64,000 nt of DNA from Pseudomonas sp. PH1b (GTDB taxonomy: Bacteria; Pseudomonadota; Gammaproteobacteria; Pseudomonadales; Pseudomonadaceae), in the NCBI RefSeq assembly GCF_000633395.1, contig NZ_AYMU01000003.1, forward strand, positions 124,001-188,000, given 5' to 3'. Shown here piece by piece: positions 8,302 to 16,859 of the stretch (position 1 is the first letter of the stretch; each line of letters begins with the position of its first letter). The notes beneath the pieces were generated by a model that saw only the letters and a list, made by a program, of their open reading frames with translations, did no database searches and was not told the DNA's origin. A program made the translations under genes and the position numbers.

Positions 8302-9288
8302 ATGAAACCCACAATGGCTCTCAAACCACTGGTTTTCGCCCTGGCCGCAGTCATGGCAATGGCCGCTCAGGCAGGTGGTAACGATCATGGCAACAACGGC
8401 GGTCATGGCAACGATCACGGCAATCAGGGTCCTGATCTCAACACCCTGCTGCAGATCACCGCAGGCGCAGGCGCTGCCGTTCTGGACGTACAGAACAGCA
8501 ACACCAACGTGGTGAAAAACCAGGGCACCAACAACAACGCCAAGATTGACAACTCGCTGAACAGCTCCAACGGCAACATGGGCGCCAACGCCGCCGCCGG
8601 CGACGGCAACCAACAAGACAATGCCGCCGCCCTGGCCACCGCCGATGAATCCTTCATCTTCGGCAGTGCAGTGGCCGTCTCCAGCGCCACCCAGGTCAAC
8701 AACAACAACTACGTGAAAAACTCCTCCACCCAAAACAACGCCGTGCTCAACAACTCTGGCAACAACGGCTCCGGCAACATCGGCATGAACGTCACCTCCG
8801 GCGACTTCAACCAACAGAAAAACAACCTGGCGATTGCCGTTTCCGGTGGTCGCGTAGCCACCGCCGCCGCCTCGGCCAACCAATCCTCGACCAACCTGGT
8901 GGTGGATAACAAAGGTGTCCAAGCCTACAAAAAAGACACCCTCACTGGCGGCTTCGTAGCCTCTGGCACCTACAAAGGCACCGGCAGCGGCAAAATTGAA
9001 GGCGGCGATGATCACGGCGGCGGCCATGGCTATGGCGACAACAAAGGCCACGGCAACGACGATCAGAAACTCACCTTCAAAGAACAAGGCACGATCGAAC
9101 TGGCTGGCTACTGGACCCAGCAAGTGCTGACCAAAGACGGCTGGAAAAACCCAGTGGTCAACAACGCCAGCATGACCGGCTCGATGAACGGCTTCTCCGG
9201 CAACGGTGGCGCCAACGTCTCGGCCGGCGTCGGCAACCAACAAAGCAACTCGCTGTCCATTGCCGCCGGCTGCAAAGCCTGCATGTAG
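8302..9288 (+). CDS. fapC: Major amyloid subunit FapC
   Basis: This 328-residue fibre-forming subunit of Fap amyloid has a signal peptide of residues 1-24 (AAQA). Three repeats lie at about 78-113, 145-180 and 287-321, each with the core G-x-N-x-x-x-G-x-x-NQQ (GDGNQQ, GDFNQQ, GVGNQQ). Linker 1 is short (about 30 residues). Linker 2 is about 105 residues and contains a Gly/His/Asp-rich stretch. A similar HGN-rich stretch follows the signal cleavage site. The protein ends in the conserved CxxC motif (CKAC, 324-327). It has a strong GGAG ribosome site and is followed by a terminator-like hairpin, consistent with high expression relative to downstream genes. Confidence 0.96.
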   Translation: MKPTMALKPLVFALAAVMAMAAQAGGNDHGNNGGHGNDHGNQGPDLNTLLQITAGAGAAVLDVQNSNTNVVKNQGTNNNAKIDNSLNSSNGNMGANAAAGDGNQQDNAAALATADESFIFGSAVAVSSATQVNNNNYVKNSSTQNNAVLNNSGNNGSGNIGMNVTSGDFNQQKNNLAIAVSGGRVATAAASANQSSTNLVVDNKGVQAYKKDTLTGGFVASGTYKGTGSGKIEGGDDHGGGHGYGDNKGHGNDDQKLTFKEQGTIELAGYWTQQVLTKDGWKNPVVNNASMTGSMNGFSGNGGANVSAGVGNQQSNSLSIAAGCKACM

Positions 9289-9302
9289 TCGCAATCGTAA
9301 CG

Positions 9303-9325
9303 AAAGCCCCGGAAACGGGGCTTTT
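9303..9325 (+). terminator. Intra-operon terminator-like hairpin after fapC
   Basis: AAAGCCCCG (9303-9311) pairs perfectly with CGGGGCTTT (9316-9324) around a GAAA tetraloop and runs into a short T-tract. It begins 15 bases after the fapC stop and lies before fapD, inside an otherwise co-directional operon. It could act as a partial terminator or as a 3' stabiliser of the fapABC message. Confidence 0.75.
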
Positions 9326-9351
9326 CCACAGTCTCACCAGGCGTAACGATC

Positions 9352-10032
9352 ATGCGAACTGCGATCATCATTCTACTGTTGAGCCTTTGCGGCACCGTGC
9401 ATGCAGCTCAGATGGCAGTGGCCGGGCTTCCAGGCGGCGGCCTGATCTTCAAGCAAGTGCAGAGCGTGCGTGAACGCAAGTTCAGCGACATCGTCGAACA
9501 AAAAACCGACTTCAGCTGTGGTGCTGCGGCTCTGGCGACCATCCTGCGCCAGGCCTACTGGCTGGATGTCAACGAGGAACAAGTGATCAAGGGCATGCTG
9601 ATGAACTCGGACCAGAAGCTGGTTCAGACTCAGGGGTTCTCGATGCTGGACATGAAACGCTACGCGGAAAGCATTGGCATGCGCGCCCGGGGCTACCGGA
9701 TTCCTCCGGAAAAGCTCGAGGCCGTGACCATTCCGGTGGTCGTCCTGATGGAAATTCGCGGCTACAAGCACTTCGTGGTGATGCAGCGGGCGCAAAAAGA
9801 CTGGGTCTACATCGGTGACCCGGTGCTGGGTCACAAGCGCTACACCCATGAAGACTTCGTCAAGGGCTGGAATGGCATCGTCTTCGCCATCATCGGCCCA
9901 GGCTATGACAAGGCCAATGCCTTGCTCGACCCACCCGCCCCGCTGACCGCGAAGAACAAGCTCGACACCTTCTACCCGGTCAAAGACGCGGAACTGATGG
10001 ATTTCGGTTTCATCCAGAGCGACTTCTTCTAG
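9352..10032 (+). CDS. fapD: Fap C39-family cysteine peptidase FapD
   Basis: The 226-residue periplasmic protein has a signal peptide (residues 1-19, VHAA) and a C39 peptidase domain. The catalytic Cys56 lies in TDFSCGAAALATIL, His140 in GYKHFVVM and Asp156 in IGDPVLG, giving a complete triad. C39 domains usually cleave double-glycine leaders within ABC exporters. FapD is a free-standing version found in all fap operons and is needed for amyloid export. LPGGG at about residues 26-30, just after its own signal, resembles a double-glycine site. The ribosome site is weak, and the gene lies beyond the fapC hairpin. Confidence 0.93.
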   Translation: MRTAIIILLLSLCGTVHAAQMAVAGLPGGGLIFKQVQSVRERKFSDIVEQKTDFSCGAAALATILRQAYWLDVNEEQVIKGMLMNSDQKLVQTQGFSMLDMKRYAESIGMRARGYRIPPEKLEAVTIPVVVLMEIRGYKHFVVMQRAQKDWVYIGDPVLGHKRYTHEDFVKGWNGIVFAIIGPGYDKANALLDPPAPLTAKNKLDTFYPVKDAELMDFGFIQSDFF

Positions 10033-10079
10033 AAGCGTGCACAACGATAAAGGGGAGCAGGACGCTCCGGGAGCGGCAG

Positions 10080-10820
10080 ATGAAGACTTCATACTGGCTG
10101 GCTGCAGCTTGCCTGGCAGCAGCGCTTCCAGCCCATGCTGGTTTCAAACCCATCGAAGTTCAGGACCAGGAACTCTCGCAGATGCGCGGACGGTATGTGA
10201 TGCCGGGACGGATCATCAGTTTCGGCATCGTCATGAGCAGTACCTGGCGCAACGCCAGTGGCGACCTGATTGGCGCCACCAGTAGCCTGCAGATTCAACA
10301 ATCCACCGTCACCCCGCAGTTCTATGTCACCACCGTCAATCAAGCGGGTAACGGCAGTCCGCCCTCTCAGGGCACAGGCAACGTGATAGGGGGCGCCGGC
10401 CTGGGCACAGGCCAGGGCGTGACCCAGGTAGTGCGAGCCGCCGGTGACGGCAACAGCGCCTATAACAACGTCAGTATCAATGTCAGCGAAGCCAACCAGG
10501 CGCCCGCCCTGAGCAATACGCCAGGGCAAGCCCTGCTCAATGGCCAGACCATCACTGGCAGCAACGCGGCCGGCAGTGTCTCGGTTTCAGCGATCAATGG
10601 CGGGATCCAGATGGCCATTCTGGCCAGCAGCAATCAGGGCGGCACCTTGCAGCAAGTGGCCCAGGGCAATGTCCTGCAAAACACCCGGCTGCTGGGTAAC
10701 AGCAACCTGGTCAACAACCTGACCCAACTCAACGTAGTCCTGCAAAACAACGGCCCCAGTAAAGGCGCGCTGGACTGCAACCTGACCACGCTCAACGGAC
10801 TACGCAATTTAAAATTCTGA
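10080..10820 (+). CDS. fapE: Fap minor component FapE
   Basis: The 246-residue secreted protein has a signal peptide of residues 1-20 (LPAHA), a conserved [23 protein letters not shown] segment, then an N/Q/G/S-rich body with [19 protein letters not shown] resembling a single FapB/C-type repeat. The tail is [18 protein letters not shown]. FapE is found in small amounts in Fap fibres, possibly as a cap or anchor. That role comes from the literature on the family, not from sequence. The ribosome site GGGAG is seven bases before ATG. It lies 47 bases after fapD and 47 bases before fapF. Confidence 0.9.
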   Translation: MKTSYWLAAACLAAALPAHAGFKPIEVQDQELSQMRGRYVMPGRIISFGIVMSSTWRNASGDLIGATSSLQIQQSTVTPQFYVTTVNQAGNGSPPSQGTGNVIGGAGLGTGQGVTQVVRAAGDGNSAYNNVSINVSEANQAPALSNTPGQALLNGQTITGSNAAGSVSVSAINGGIQMAILASSNQGGTLQQVAQGNVLQNTRLLGNSNLVNNLTQLNVVLQNNGPSKGALDCNLTTLNGLRNLKF

Positions 10821-10867
10821 ACTACGCTCCTTCCGACCATTGGGGTTTACAAGGGACGGTTTATTTC

Positions 10868-12172
10868 ATGTATCGATCGGTTTCACTGCGCGCAGTTGTA
10901 TGTTTGAGCACTCTTATCCCGGCGGCGACGCTGCAAGCCGCCCCCGCCTCGGATGTAGAGACCCTGAAACAGGAACTTCTGGAGCTGAAGCAACGTTACG
11001 AAGTGCAGCAGAAGGCGCTGGCAGTGCTGGAACAACGGGTTCGTCAAGTCGAAGACCAACCCGCTGCGCCAACTCCCAAGCGCTTGGCCAAATCGCCATC
11101 CGATCTCAAAGGCAACCAGCAAGTCGCTGGCAGAGGCGCTGCGGCAGCGTCCGGAGGGGCTGCCGGGGGAGGTGCTAGCTATGGCCAGTCGCTCAAGGAT
11201 GATTCAACCCCAGCTCAAAGTGTGACCAACCTCTACGACGAAGCCAGCGGTTTCTTTGGTGGCGGCAAGTTCAGCTTCGAAACAGGCATGACCTATGCCC
11301 GCTACGACACCCGGCAACTGACCCTCAACGGGTTTCTGGCGCTCGACTCGATCCTGCTGGGCAACATCAACCTGGATCGGATCAAGTCCGATACCTGGAC
11401 CCTCGACCTGACCGCTCGCTACAACCTCAACAACCGCTGGCAGTTCGATATAAACGCGCCAGTCATCTATCGTGAGTCGACTTATCAATCGGGTGGCGCA
11501 AACGGCGGCAGCAGCCAATCCATCTCGGAAAATACCGTTACTCGAGACCCGACGCTGGGGGATGTCAACGTCGGGGTTGCCTACAAGTTCCTCGACGAAT
11601 CCGACTCCCTGCCTGATGCGGTAGTCAGCGTGCGGGTCAAGGCGCCCACCGGCAAGGATCCTTTCGGTATCAAGTTCATCCAGCCGGACCCCAGCAACAA
11701 CAATCTGGTGGTACCTGAAAGCCTGCCAACCGGTAATGGCGTCTGGTCTGTGACCCCCGGGATCTCGCTGGTCAAGACGTTCGACCCGGCGGTGCTGTTC
11801 GGCAGCCTGTCCTACACCCACAACCTGGAAGAATCGTTCAGTGACATCAGCTCCAATGCCGGCGAGAAGATCCCCGGCAAGGTGCGACTGGGCGACAGCT
11901 TCCAGATTGGCGCCGGCGTCGCCTTTGCCCTGAACGAAAAAATGAGCATGGCGTTCTCGGTGTCTGACCAGATTCAAAGAAAAAGCAAGATCAAGTACAC
12001 CGGCCAGGACTGGCAGTCAGTGGAATCCAGCGATGCCAACGCCGCCTATTTCAACGTCGGCATGACCATTGCCGCCACCGACCACCTGACCATCGTGCCC
12101 AACCTGTCCCTGGGCATGACCCAGGACGCACCGGACTTCACCTTCAGCCTGAAATTCCCCTACTACTTCTAA
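10868..12172 (+). CDS. fapF: Fap outer-membrane amyloid exporter FapF
   Basis: The 434-residue product has a signal peptide (about 1-25), an N-terminal coiled coil (about 28-65, [19 protein letters not shown]), a flexible Gly/Ala/Pro-rich linker, and a C-terminal beta-barrel from about residue 115. The last residues, FSLKFPYYF, end in the aromatic outer-membrane insertion signal. FapF forms a trimeric gated barrel. A helical plug blocks each pore, and the coiled coil trimerises in the periplasm. It secretes FapA, FapB, FapC and FapE. It is the last gene of the operon and is followed by a very strong bidirectional terminator. Confidence 0.94.
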   Translation: MYRSVSLRAVVCLSTLIPAATLQAAPASDVETLKQELLELKQRYEVQQKALAVLEQRVRQVEDQPAAPTPKRLAKSPSDLKGNQQVAGRGAAAASGGAAGGGASYGQSLKDDSTPAQSVTNLYDEASGFFGGGKFSFETGMTYARYDTRQLTLNGFLALDSILLGNINLDRIKSDTWTLDLTARYNLNNRWQFDINAPVIYRESTYQSGGANGGSSQSISENTVTRDPTLGDVNVGVAYKFLDESDSLPDAVVSVRVKAPTGKDPFGIKFIQPDPSNNNLVVPESLPTGNGVWSVTPGISLVKTFDPAVLFGSLSYTHNLEESFSDISSNAGEKIPGKVRLGDSFQIGAGVAFALNEKMSMAFSVSDQIQRKSKIKYTGQDWQSVESSDANAAYFNVGMTIAATDHLTIVPNLSLGMTQDAPDFTFSLKFPYYF

Positions 12173-12185
12173 CCCGCTCGCACAA

Positions 12186-12231
12186 ACGCCAAGGCCCGCT
12201 GCGATTGCTCGATCGCAGCGGGCCTTGGCGC
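12186..12231. terminator. Strong bidirectional terminator between fapF and the sigma-54 activator gene
   Basis: The arms 12187-12205 and 12212-12230 are perfectly complementary over 19 bases (starting CGCCAAGGCCCGC), leaving a 6-base loop. The stem lies between two convergent genes, 14 bases after the fapF stop. It can serve both strands, though flanking T-runs are short. Confidence 0.85.
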
Positions 12232-12242
12232 TTCTCCCCGCC

Positions 12243-13568
12243 CTAGCGGATCTGGTGCTTGTGCAGCAAACGGTAGAAGGTCGGGCGCGAGATGCCCAGC
12301 ACCCGTGCCGCGACGCTGAGGTTGTCGCTGTGCCGGTTCAGCACATCGCACAGCGCCTGGTGTTCGGCACGGTGCTTGTAATCCTCCAGGGTGCCCATGG
12401 GGGCATCCTGGGCCTGCAGGCTCTGCAGCCCCAGGTCACTGGCCTGGATCTGCCGCCCTTCGGCCAGTACCAGGCCGCGGCGCACTCGGTTGGCCAGCTC
12501 ACGGACGTTGCCCGGCCAGTCATGCTTGCCCATGGCGGCCAGGGCGGCCTCGCTGAAGCTACGGGGACGCCGTCCGGTTTCCTGGCTGTAGAAATGCGCA
12601 AAATGGCTGGCCAGCATGCCCAGGTCGCCATGGCGCTCGCGCAACGGCGCGGTGATCACCTGCAGCACATTCAACCGGTAATAGAGGTCTTCGCGAAAAC
12701 GCCCACTGGTAATGGCGGCCTCCAGGTCGACGTGGGTCGCCGCGAGGACCCGCACATCCACCGGAATCGGTTGGCTGCCCCCGACCCGCTCGATGTGCTT
12801 TTCCTGCAGGAAACGCAGCAGGTTGGCCTGCAGCTCCAACGGCAGGTCGCCGATTTCATCAAGAAACAAGGTGCCGCCATGGGCCGCCTCGATGCGCCCG
12901 ACCTTGCGTTGGTGGGCACCGGTAAAGGCGCCCTTCTCATGGCCGAAGAGCTCGGACTGGATCAAGTGCTCGGGGATCGCCCCGCAATTGATCGCGACAA
13001 AGGGTTTGCCGTGGCGCTGTGACTGACGATGCAGGGTCCGCGCGACCAGTTCCTTGCCCGTGCCGCTTTCACCGCGGATCAGCACTGGCGATTCGGTAGG
13101 CGCCAGTTTGCTCAACAATTTGCGCAGGTCACGGATCGAACGACTGTCACCGAGCAACTCGTGCTCGGGCTGGTCCACATGAATCGACCCCTGGCCCCGC
13201 AGGCGCGCCATGCCGAACGCTCGGCCCAGGGTCACCTGGACCCGCGACACGTCAAACGGCAAGGTATGAAAATCGAAGAACCACTCGCAGACAAAGTCAC
13301 CGACCTTCTGCAACCGCAACACTTCCTGGCTCAACACGGCGATCCACTCGGTGCCGCTGTGGCTGATCAGGTCCTTGACCGCTTCCGGACGTTCCAGATG
13401 AAAGGGCTGCAGGCGCAGCAAGCCGACATCGCAAGAACGCTCGCGGGCGGATTCCAGGTCACAGCTGTCGACGTCCCAACCAATGCTGCGCAATCCCGGT
13501 AACAGACGATGACAATCGTCGCAGGGATCGACCACCAGCAAGCGCCGCTGCACGGGGGCTTCGAGCAT
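12243..13568 (-). CDS. Sigma-54 enhancer-binding regulator with degenerate receiver domain
   Basis: This 441-residue bacterial enhancer-binding protein has an N-terminal region (1-130) that looks like a receiver domain (LLVVDPCDD). It lacks the phospho-acceptor Asp: the beta-3 strand reads CDVGLLRL. The AAA+ domain has Walker A GESGTGKE (166-173), the sigma-54-contacting GAFTGA loop (213-218) and Walker B GGTLFLDE (231-238). A Fis-type helix-turn-helix closes the protein (417-441). The layout resembles VpsR/FleQ-like regulators, some of which respond to cyclic di-GMP. It is convergent with the fap operon, whose upstream region carries a -24/-12 element. GAGGAA precedes ATG. Its ligand and target are inferred. 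Confidence 0.9.
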   Translation of the reverse strand: MLEAPVQRRLLVVDPCDDCHRLLPGLRSIGWDVDSCDLESARERSCDVGLLRLQPFHLERPEAVKDLISHSGTEWIAVLSQEVLRLQKVGDFVCEWFFDFHTLPFDVSRVQVTLGRAFGMARLRGQGSIHVDQPEHELLGDSRSIRDLRKLLSKLAPTESPVLIRGESGTGKELVARTLHRQSQRHGKPFVAINCGAIPEHLIQSELFGHEKGAFTGAHQRKVGRIEAAHGGTLFLDEIGDLPLELQANLLRFLQEKHIERVGGSQPIPVDVRVLAATHVDLEAAITSGRFREDLYYRLNVLQVITAPLRERHGDLGMLASHFAHFYSQETGRRPRSFSEAALAAMGKHDWPGNVRELANRVRRGLVLAEGRQIQASDLGLQSLQAQDAPMGTLEDYKHRAEHQALCDVLNRHSDNLSVAARVLGISRPTFYRLLHKHQIR

Positions 13569-13648
13569 GAAGATTCCTCGCTGCCAGGGAAGGGAAAAGT
13601 TATTAGAAACAGTGGTTTGGCAAACCTGGCTGTAACATTAGCAAGAAC

Positions 13649-13678
13649 TTGACACCGGAATGTATCGTTTGCTTATAG
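13649..13678 (+). promoter_or_regulatory. Candidate sigma-70 promoter for a short transcript
   Basis: TTGACA at 13649-13654 is an exact -35 match. TTATAG at 13673-13678 is a weaker -10 with an 18-base spacer. A perfect GGTTT-GGC-AAACC dyad lies just upstream (13612-13624). The promoter faces away from the sigma-54 activator gene. Confidence 0.4.
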
Positions 13679-13680
13679 CG

Positions 13681-13751
13681 CTGCTTACCAAAGGAACTAA
13701 GGTCAGGCTGCAGTGGCCAACCGAGCGACTGATTGTCGCAGCTGTTTTTTC
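13681..13751 (+). ncRNA. Candidate small RNA with intrinsic terminator
   Basis: Downstream of the TTGACA promoter, roughly 70 bases end in GCGAC-TGATT-GTCGC (13725-13739), followed by AGCTG and six T residues (13745-13750). An alternative stem pairs GCTGC (13707-13711) with GCAGC (13738-13742) directly before the T-run. No convincing open frame with a ribosome site is present. The RNA matches no family I can recall. It could also be a terminated leader of the 88-residue gene. Confidence 0.3.
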
Positions 13752-13921
13752 AAATCCCCGTAACTAAGGGCTCTGCCACAAGGCTCAGGCCTGGAAGTTG
13801 TAAAAAGTTGTTTTTCCATGTGACCCGCTCCCCACCTCAGTGCATCAGTACAAGTATCCAGCCGAACGGTCAGCCCAACCGACGGCACATCATCTGATTG
13901 GGCACATAGAGAGAAGACCCC

Positions 13922-14188
13922 ATGAACGCCCCGCTCCGTATCAACGAAGCACTTTTGATCGCCGACCGCGCATTCCAGCCTTTCCAATGCGTGGCCTGGG
14001 CCCCACAGGACGGTAACGGCGAGCTGAGCCTGACCGTCATCGACCGTACCAGCACCCGTATCGGTCACACCCAGATTCCCAGCAGCGCCTACTCCGATCC
14101 GGCGCAACTGGAAGACCTGCTCAAGCAGGCCCGGGCCGAAATCAGCCAGGACGGTTACACCCTGCTGTCCTGGGCGATGCCCAAGTAA
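13922..14188 (+). CDS. Hypothetical protein, 88 residues
   Basis: This small soluble protein (MNAPLRINEALLIADRAFQ) has no signal peptide, membrane span or recognised motif. Composition is normal for a folded alpha/beta protein: the central ELSLTVIDRTSTRIGHTQI looks like beta strands, and the C-terminal half is helical (LEDLLKQARAEISQDGY). A purine-rich GAGAGAAGA precedes the ATG, and a strong hairpin follows the stop, so it is probably a monocistronic expressed gene. It lies between the sigma-54 activator and the phospholipase C gene, with no functional link visible. I do not recognise its role. Confidence 0.72.
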   Translation: MNAPLRINEALLIADRAFQPFQCVAWAPQDGNGELSLTVIDRTSTRIGHTQIPSSAYSDPAQLEDLLKQARAEISQDGYTLLSWAMPK

Positions 14189-14199
14189 GGGATGCTATT

Positions 14200-14227
14200 A
14201 ACGGATCACCCCGACGGGTGATCCGTT
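14200..14227 (+). terminator. Terminator after 88-residue hypothetical
   Basis: AACGGATCACCC (14200-14211) pairs perfectly with GGGTGATCCGTT (14216-14227) around a CGAC tetraloop. It starts 11 bases after the stop codon. Downstream T residues are few. Confidence 0.7.
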
Positions 14228-14348
14228 ATTCACTGAGCAACAACTAAGCACGCTATCTATTTATTCGTACTCAATAACTTCTGCCTTGAGGCATTAGTTG
14301 TCCTGCCTGTTATAAAAACCTCCTGTTAGTACTGTTGCGCCCTGTCGA

Positions 14349-14370
14349 CGGCAAGGGTTTGCCCTTGCCG
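14349..14370 (-). terminator. Terminator of phospholipase C gene
   Basis: CGGCAAGGG (14349-14357) pairs perfectly with CCCTTGCCG (14362-14370) around TTTG. It lies 20 bases beyond the stop of the minus-strand phospholipase gene. Confidence 0.55.
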
Positions 14371-14390
14371 CAAGCGCTCGCTCCGCCAGC

Positions 14391-16538
14391 TCACGCCTTG
14401 CCCATCAGTGGATCACTGATGCTGTGGGCGCCGGTTTCCAGGCGCCCGGCAACCCTGCGCAACCAGCCGCCGTCGCTGTGCAACGTCAAGTCGTACCAGC
14501 CACCTGCAGAGTCACAGGCAAAGACCTGACGCACTTCCCTGCCGGCCGGTACTGCCAGGGTCCAGGGCCCCTGTTGGCTATAGGGACAGCGATCAATGCT
14601 GATCGACAGCTCACGACTGCCCGGATTGCTCAAGGTCAGTTGCAATTGATGGTTGCTCGACGTCACCAGCAGTTCGGGCTGATGCCCTTGCAACTGCCCA
14701 TGAAAGCTGCGGTGAAAGCCGTTGGGCCCCAGCACCCAGAGTTGATAGCGCTCCAGCACCGGCCAGCTGTCCTGGAGCGCCTTGCCGGCCTCCACGGTGT
14801 AGCGCCGCGGAATATCGTTCAGGTGCAAAGCGTCATAGACGTGGAACACCGCTCCCTGCTCACCGGTGTTCTGCAGGTTCAGGGTCAAGGTGCGCGCCTT
14901 GGGGTCGAGCCGGCTGTCGACATGCAGCCGATACGGCAATGCCCGTGACGGTCGCGACAGGCGTTTCTGCTCCGGTGGCAACTGCTGGCTGGCCGCAGGT
15001 ACTGGCACCGGCAGGAGCTTTTCCTGGCGCTGGCGCAAACTGTCGGCGGCCTGCCGGGTGGTAGTCTGCAGTGCCGGCAGGATCTCGTGGTTGGGGTCGA
15101 CAAAGTTGAACGCCGACGTCAGGTCGCCGCATACCGCCCGCCGCCAGGGGCTGATGTTGGTTTCCCTGACCCCAAAGCGTTTTTCCAGAAATTGCAGCAC
15201 CGAGGTGTGATCGAACACCTGCGAATTGACCCAGCCACCCCGGCTCCAGGGCGACAGCACCAGCATCGGCACCCGCGGCCCCGGCCCGTACACACCGCCA
15301 TCGGGCCGCGGTTGCTGGGTCGAACCGGCAGGCGCCGGATGCTTGAACAGCTCGCTGTCGAAACCCAGGGTGGACTTGCCGGCGAAGCTGCCGTCCGGGC
15401 GCTGGGAAGGTGCCGAGGGCGACGGCGCGTGGTCGAAGAAGCCGTCGTTTTCATCGTAGGTCAGGAGCAATACGGTCTTGCTCCAGACCTCGGGGTTGGA
15501 GGTCAACGCCTGGAGAATCTCCTGGGCGAACCAGCCGCCCTGCACCGGGCTCGATGGCCCGGGGTGCTCGGAATAGGCGGCCGGCGCGACAATCCAGCTG
15601 ACCTGGGGCAGCTTGCCCGCCTGCACGTCATTGCGAAACCCGCCAATGATCGCCTCCAGGTTGCTGCCGCTGCTGGCCGGCAGGGTATTGCCATTGCCCT
15701 TGTACAGCGGCGCCACGGCATTCAAGGCATCGCTGTAGGGCACAAAGGCGTTGAAGTCCTTCGGCGGCTGCGCCGGGTTGCCCACCTGCACGCTGGCAGC
15801 GCGGTATTGGCGAAAGCCGGCCAGGGGGTTGTCGCCGAAGTTGTCCGGCAGGTGCTGATAGACCTTCCAGCTGACGCCCTGCTCCTCCAGGCGCTCCGGG
15901 TAGGTTTTCCAGGTGTAGCCGACGTTCACCGCGCCTGGGCCATCCCATTCGTTGACGACCGCGGCCACCTGCCCTGCGCTCGGGCCATTGCTGCCAGTCC
16001 AGAGAAACAGCCGGTTGGGGTTGGTGCCGGCATGCACCGAACAGTGGTAGGCGTCACACAGGGTGAAGGTGTTGGCCAGGGCGAACTGGAACGGCAGTTC
16101 CTGCTCGCGGTAGTAGCCCATGGATGTCGTGGTCTTGTGGGTTGGCCAGGCGCTCATGCGCCCATCGCTCCAGGCCGAGTGCGCATCGGCCCAGGAATGG
16201 GGCGTACCGCTGACCCGCTGGGCATTGCCGCGACTGCTGTCCAGGTGATACGGCATCACCAGGCGGCCCTTGCCCTGCTGCTCCCAGATGTCGCGCTGGC
16301 CGGGCAACGGAATGGTGAAACGGTCACTGAAACCGCGCACACCGGGGAACGTGCCGAAGTAATGATCGAAAGAGCGGTTTTCCTGCATCAGGATCACCAC
16401 ATGTTCAACGTCCTTGATGGTTCCGCTGCGGTTGTTGGCGGGTATTGCCAGGGCCTGGCGGATGGACACCGGCAAGGATGAAAAGAACGAACCGATGGCG
16501 GCCGCTTGCAACAGCTTCCTGCGTGTAAGACTGGGCAT
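14391..16538 (-). CDS. Phosphocholine-specific phospholipase C, Tat-exported
   Basis: This 715-residue enzyme of the acid-phosphatase/PLC superfamily is similar to PlcN/PlcH. It starts with a twin-arginine signal (SLTRRKLLQAAAIGSFF), so it should cross the membrane folded. The catalytic signature HVVILMQENRSFDHYFGTFPGVRGF is at residues 46-70, with metal- and substrate-site segments such as YHCSVHAGTNPNRLFLWTG and LTYDENDGFFDH. Two DUF756-type C-terminal domains (about 500-710) complete the family architecture. It hydrolyses phosphatidylcholine or sphingomyelin outside the cytoplasm, yielding phosphocholine. No PlcR-type chaperone gene adjoins it. Choice between haemolytic and non-haemolytic type is not possible from sequence alone. 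Confidence 0.93.
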   Translation of the reverse strand: MPSLTRRKLLQAAAIGSFFSSLPVSIRQALAIPANNRSGTIKDVEHVVILMQENRSFDHYFGTFPGVRGFSDRFTIPLPGQRDIWEQQGKGRLVMPYHLDSSRGNAQRVSGTPHSWADAHSAWSDGRMSAWPTHKTTTSMGYYREQELPFQFALANTFTLCDAYHCSVHAGTNPNRLFLWTGSNGPSAGQVAAVVNEWDGPGAVNVGYTWKTYPERLEEQGVSWKVYQHLPDNFGDNPLAGFRQYRAASVQVGNPAQPPKDFNAFVPYSDALNAVAPLYKGNGNTLPASSGSNLEAIIGGFRNDVQAGKLPQVSWIVAPAAYSEHPGPSSPVQGGWFAQEILQALTSNPEVWSKTVLLLTYDENDGFFDHAPSPSAPSQRPDGSFAGKSTLGFDSELFKHPAPAGSTQQPRPDGGVYGPGPRVPMLVLSPWSRGGWVNSQVFDHTSVLQFLEKRFGVRETNISPWRRAVCGDLTSAFNFVDPNHEILPALQTTTRQAADSLRQRQEKLLPVPVPAASQQLPPEQKRLSRPSRALPYRLHVDSRLDPKARTLTLNLQNTGEQGAVFHVYDALHLNDIPRRYTVEAGKALQDSWPVLERYQLWVLGPNGFHRSFHGQLQGHQPELLVTSSNHQLQLTLSNPGSRELSISIDRCPYSQQGPWTLAVPAGREVRQVFACDSAGGWYDLTLHSDGGWLRRVAGRLETGAHSISDPLMGKA

Positions 16539-16710
16539 GGGTTATTGGGTCCTTGTGATTGCAGCGCGATATATAACGCTGTACGCAAGGTATTCACTTC
16601 AAATAACAATGCAGTGACATTGCTATTGCAGTTACTTAATAACCTGCTCAACAGCTTACTGCAGCGCCTCGCCAATAACCCAAAACTTCCAGCAGCAAGG
16701 AGAATATTTC

Positions 16711-16776
16711 ATGAACAAAACACCCGAGCTTTTTCCTGCTGCAAATACACAGCGCCAGCGGCACTTTCATCAATAG
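16711..16776 (+). CDS. Possible 21-codon small ORF with strong ribosome site
   Basis: AAGGAG stands seven bases before an ATG that opens a 21-codon frame (MNKTPELFPAANTQRQRHFHQ). It is followed after about 50 bases by a 10-base-arm hairpin. The spacing is ideal, but the peptide has no recognisable feature. It lies in the 364-bp spacer between two minus-strand genes. It may be a leader peptide, a small protein or chance. Confidence 0.25.
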   Translation: MNKTPELFPAANTQRQRHFHQ

Positions 16777-16826
16777 CGCCAGCCCGCCAAAGCCGGTCAA
16801 TGGTTATTCCTCGCGCCGGCACACAA

Positions 16827-16859
16827 GCAGGGGCAGTTAGTGCACTTTCCTGCCCCTGC
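16827..16859. terminator. Inverted repeat in phospholipase/hydrolase spacer
   Basis: GCAGGGGCAG (16827-16836) and CTGCCCCTGC (16850-16859) are perfect 10-base arms around a 13-base loop. It could terminate transcripts from either side. No T-run of note follows on either strand. Confidence 0.45.
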
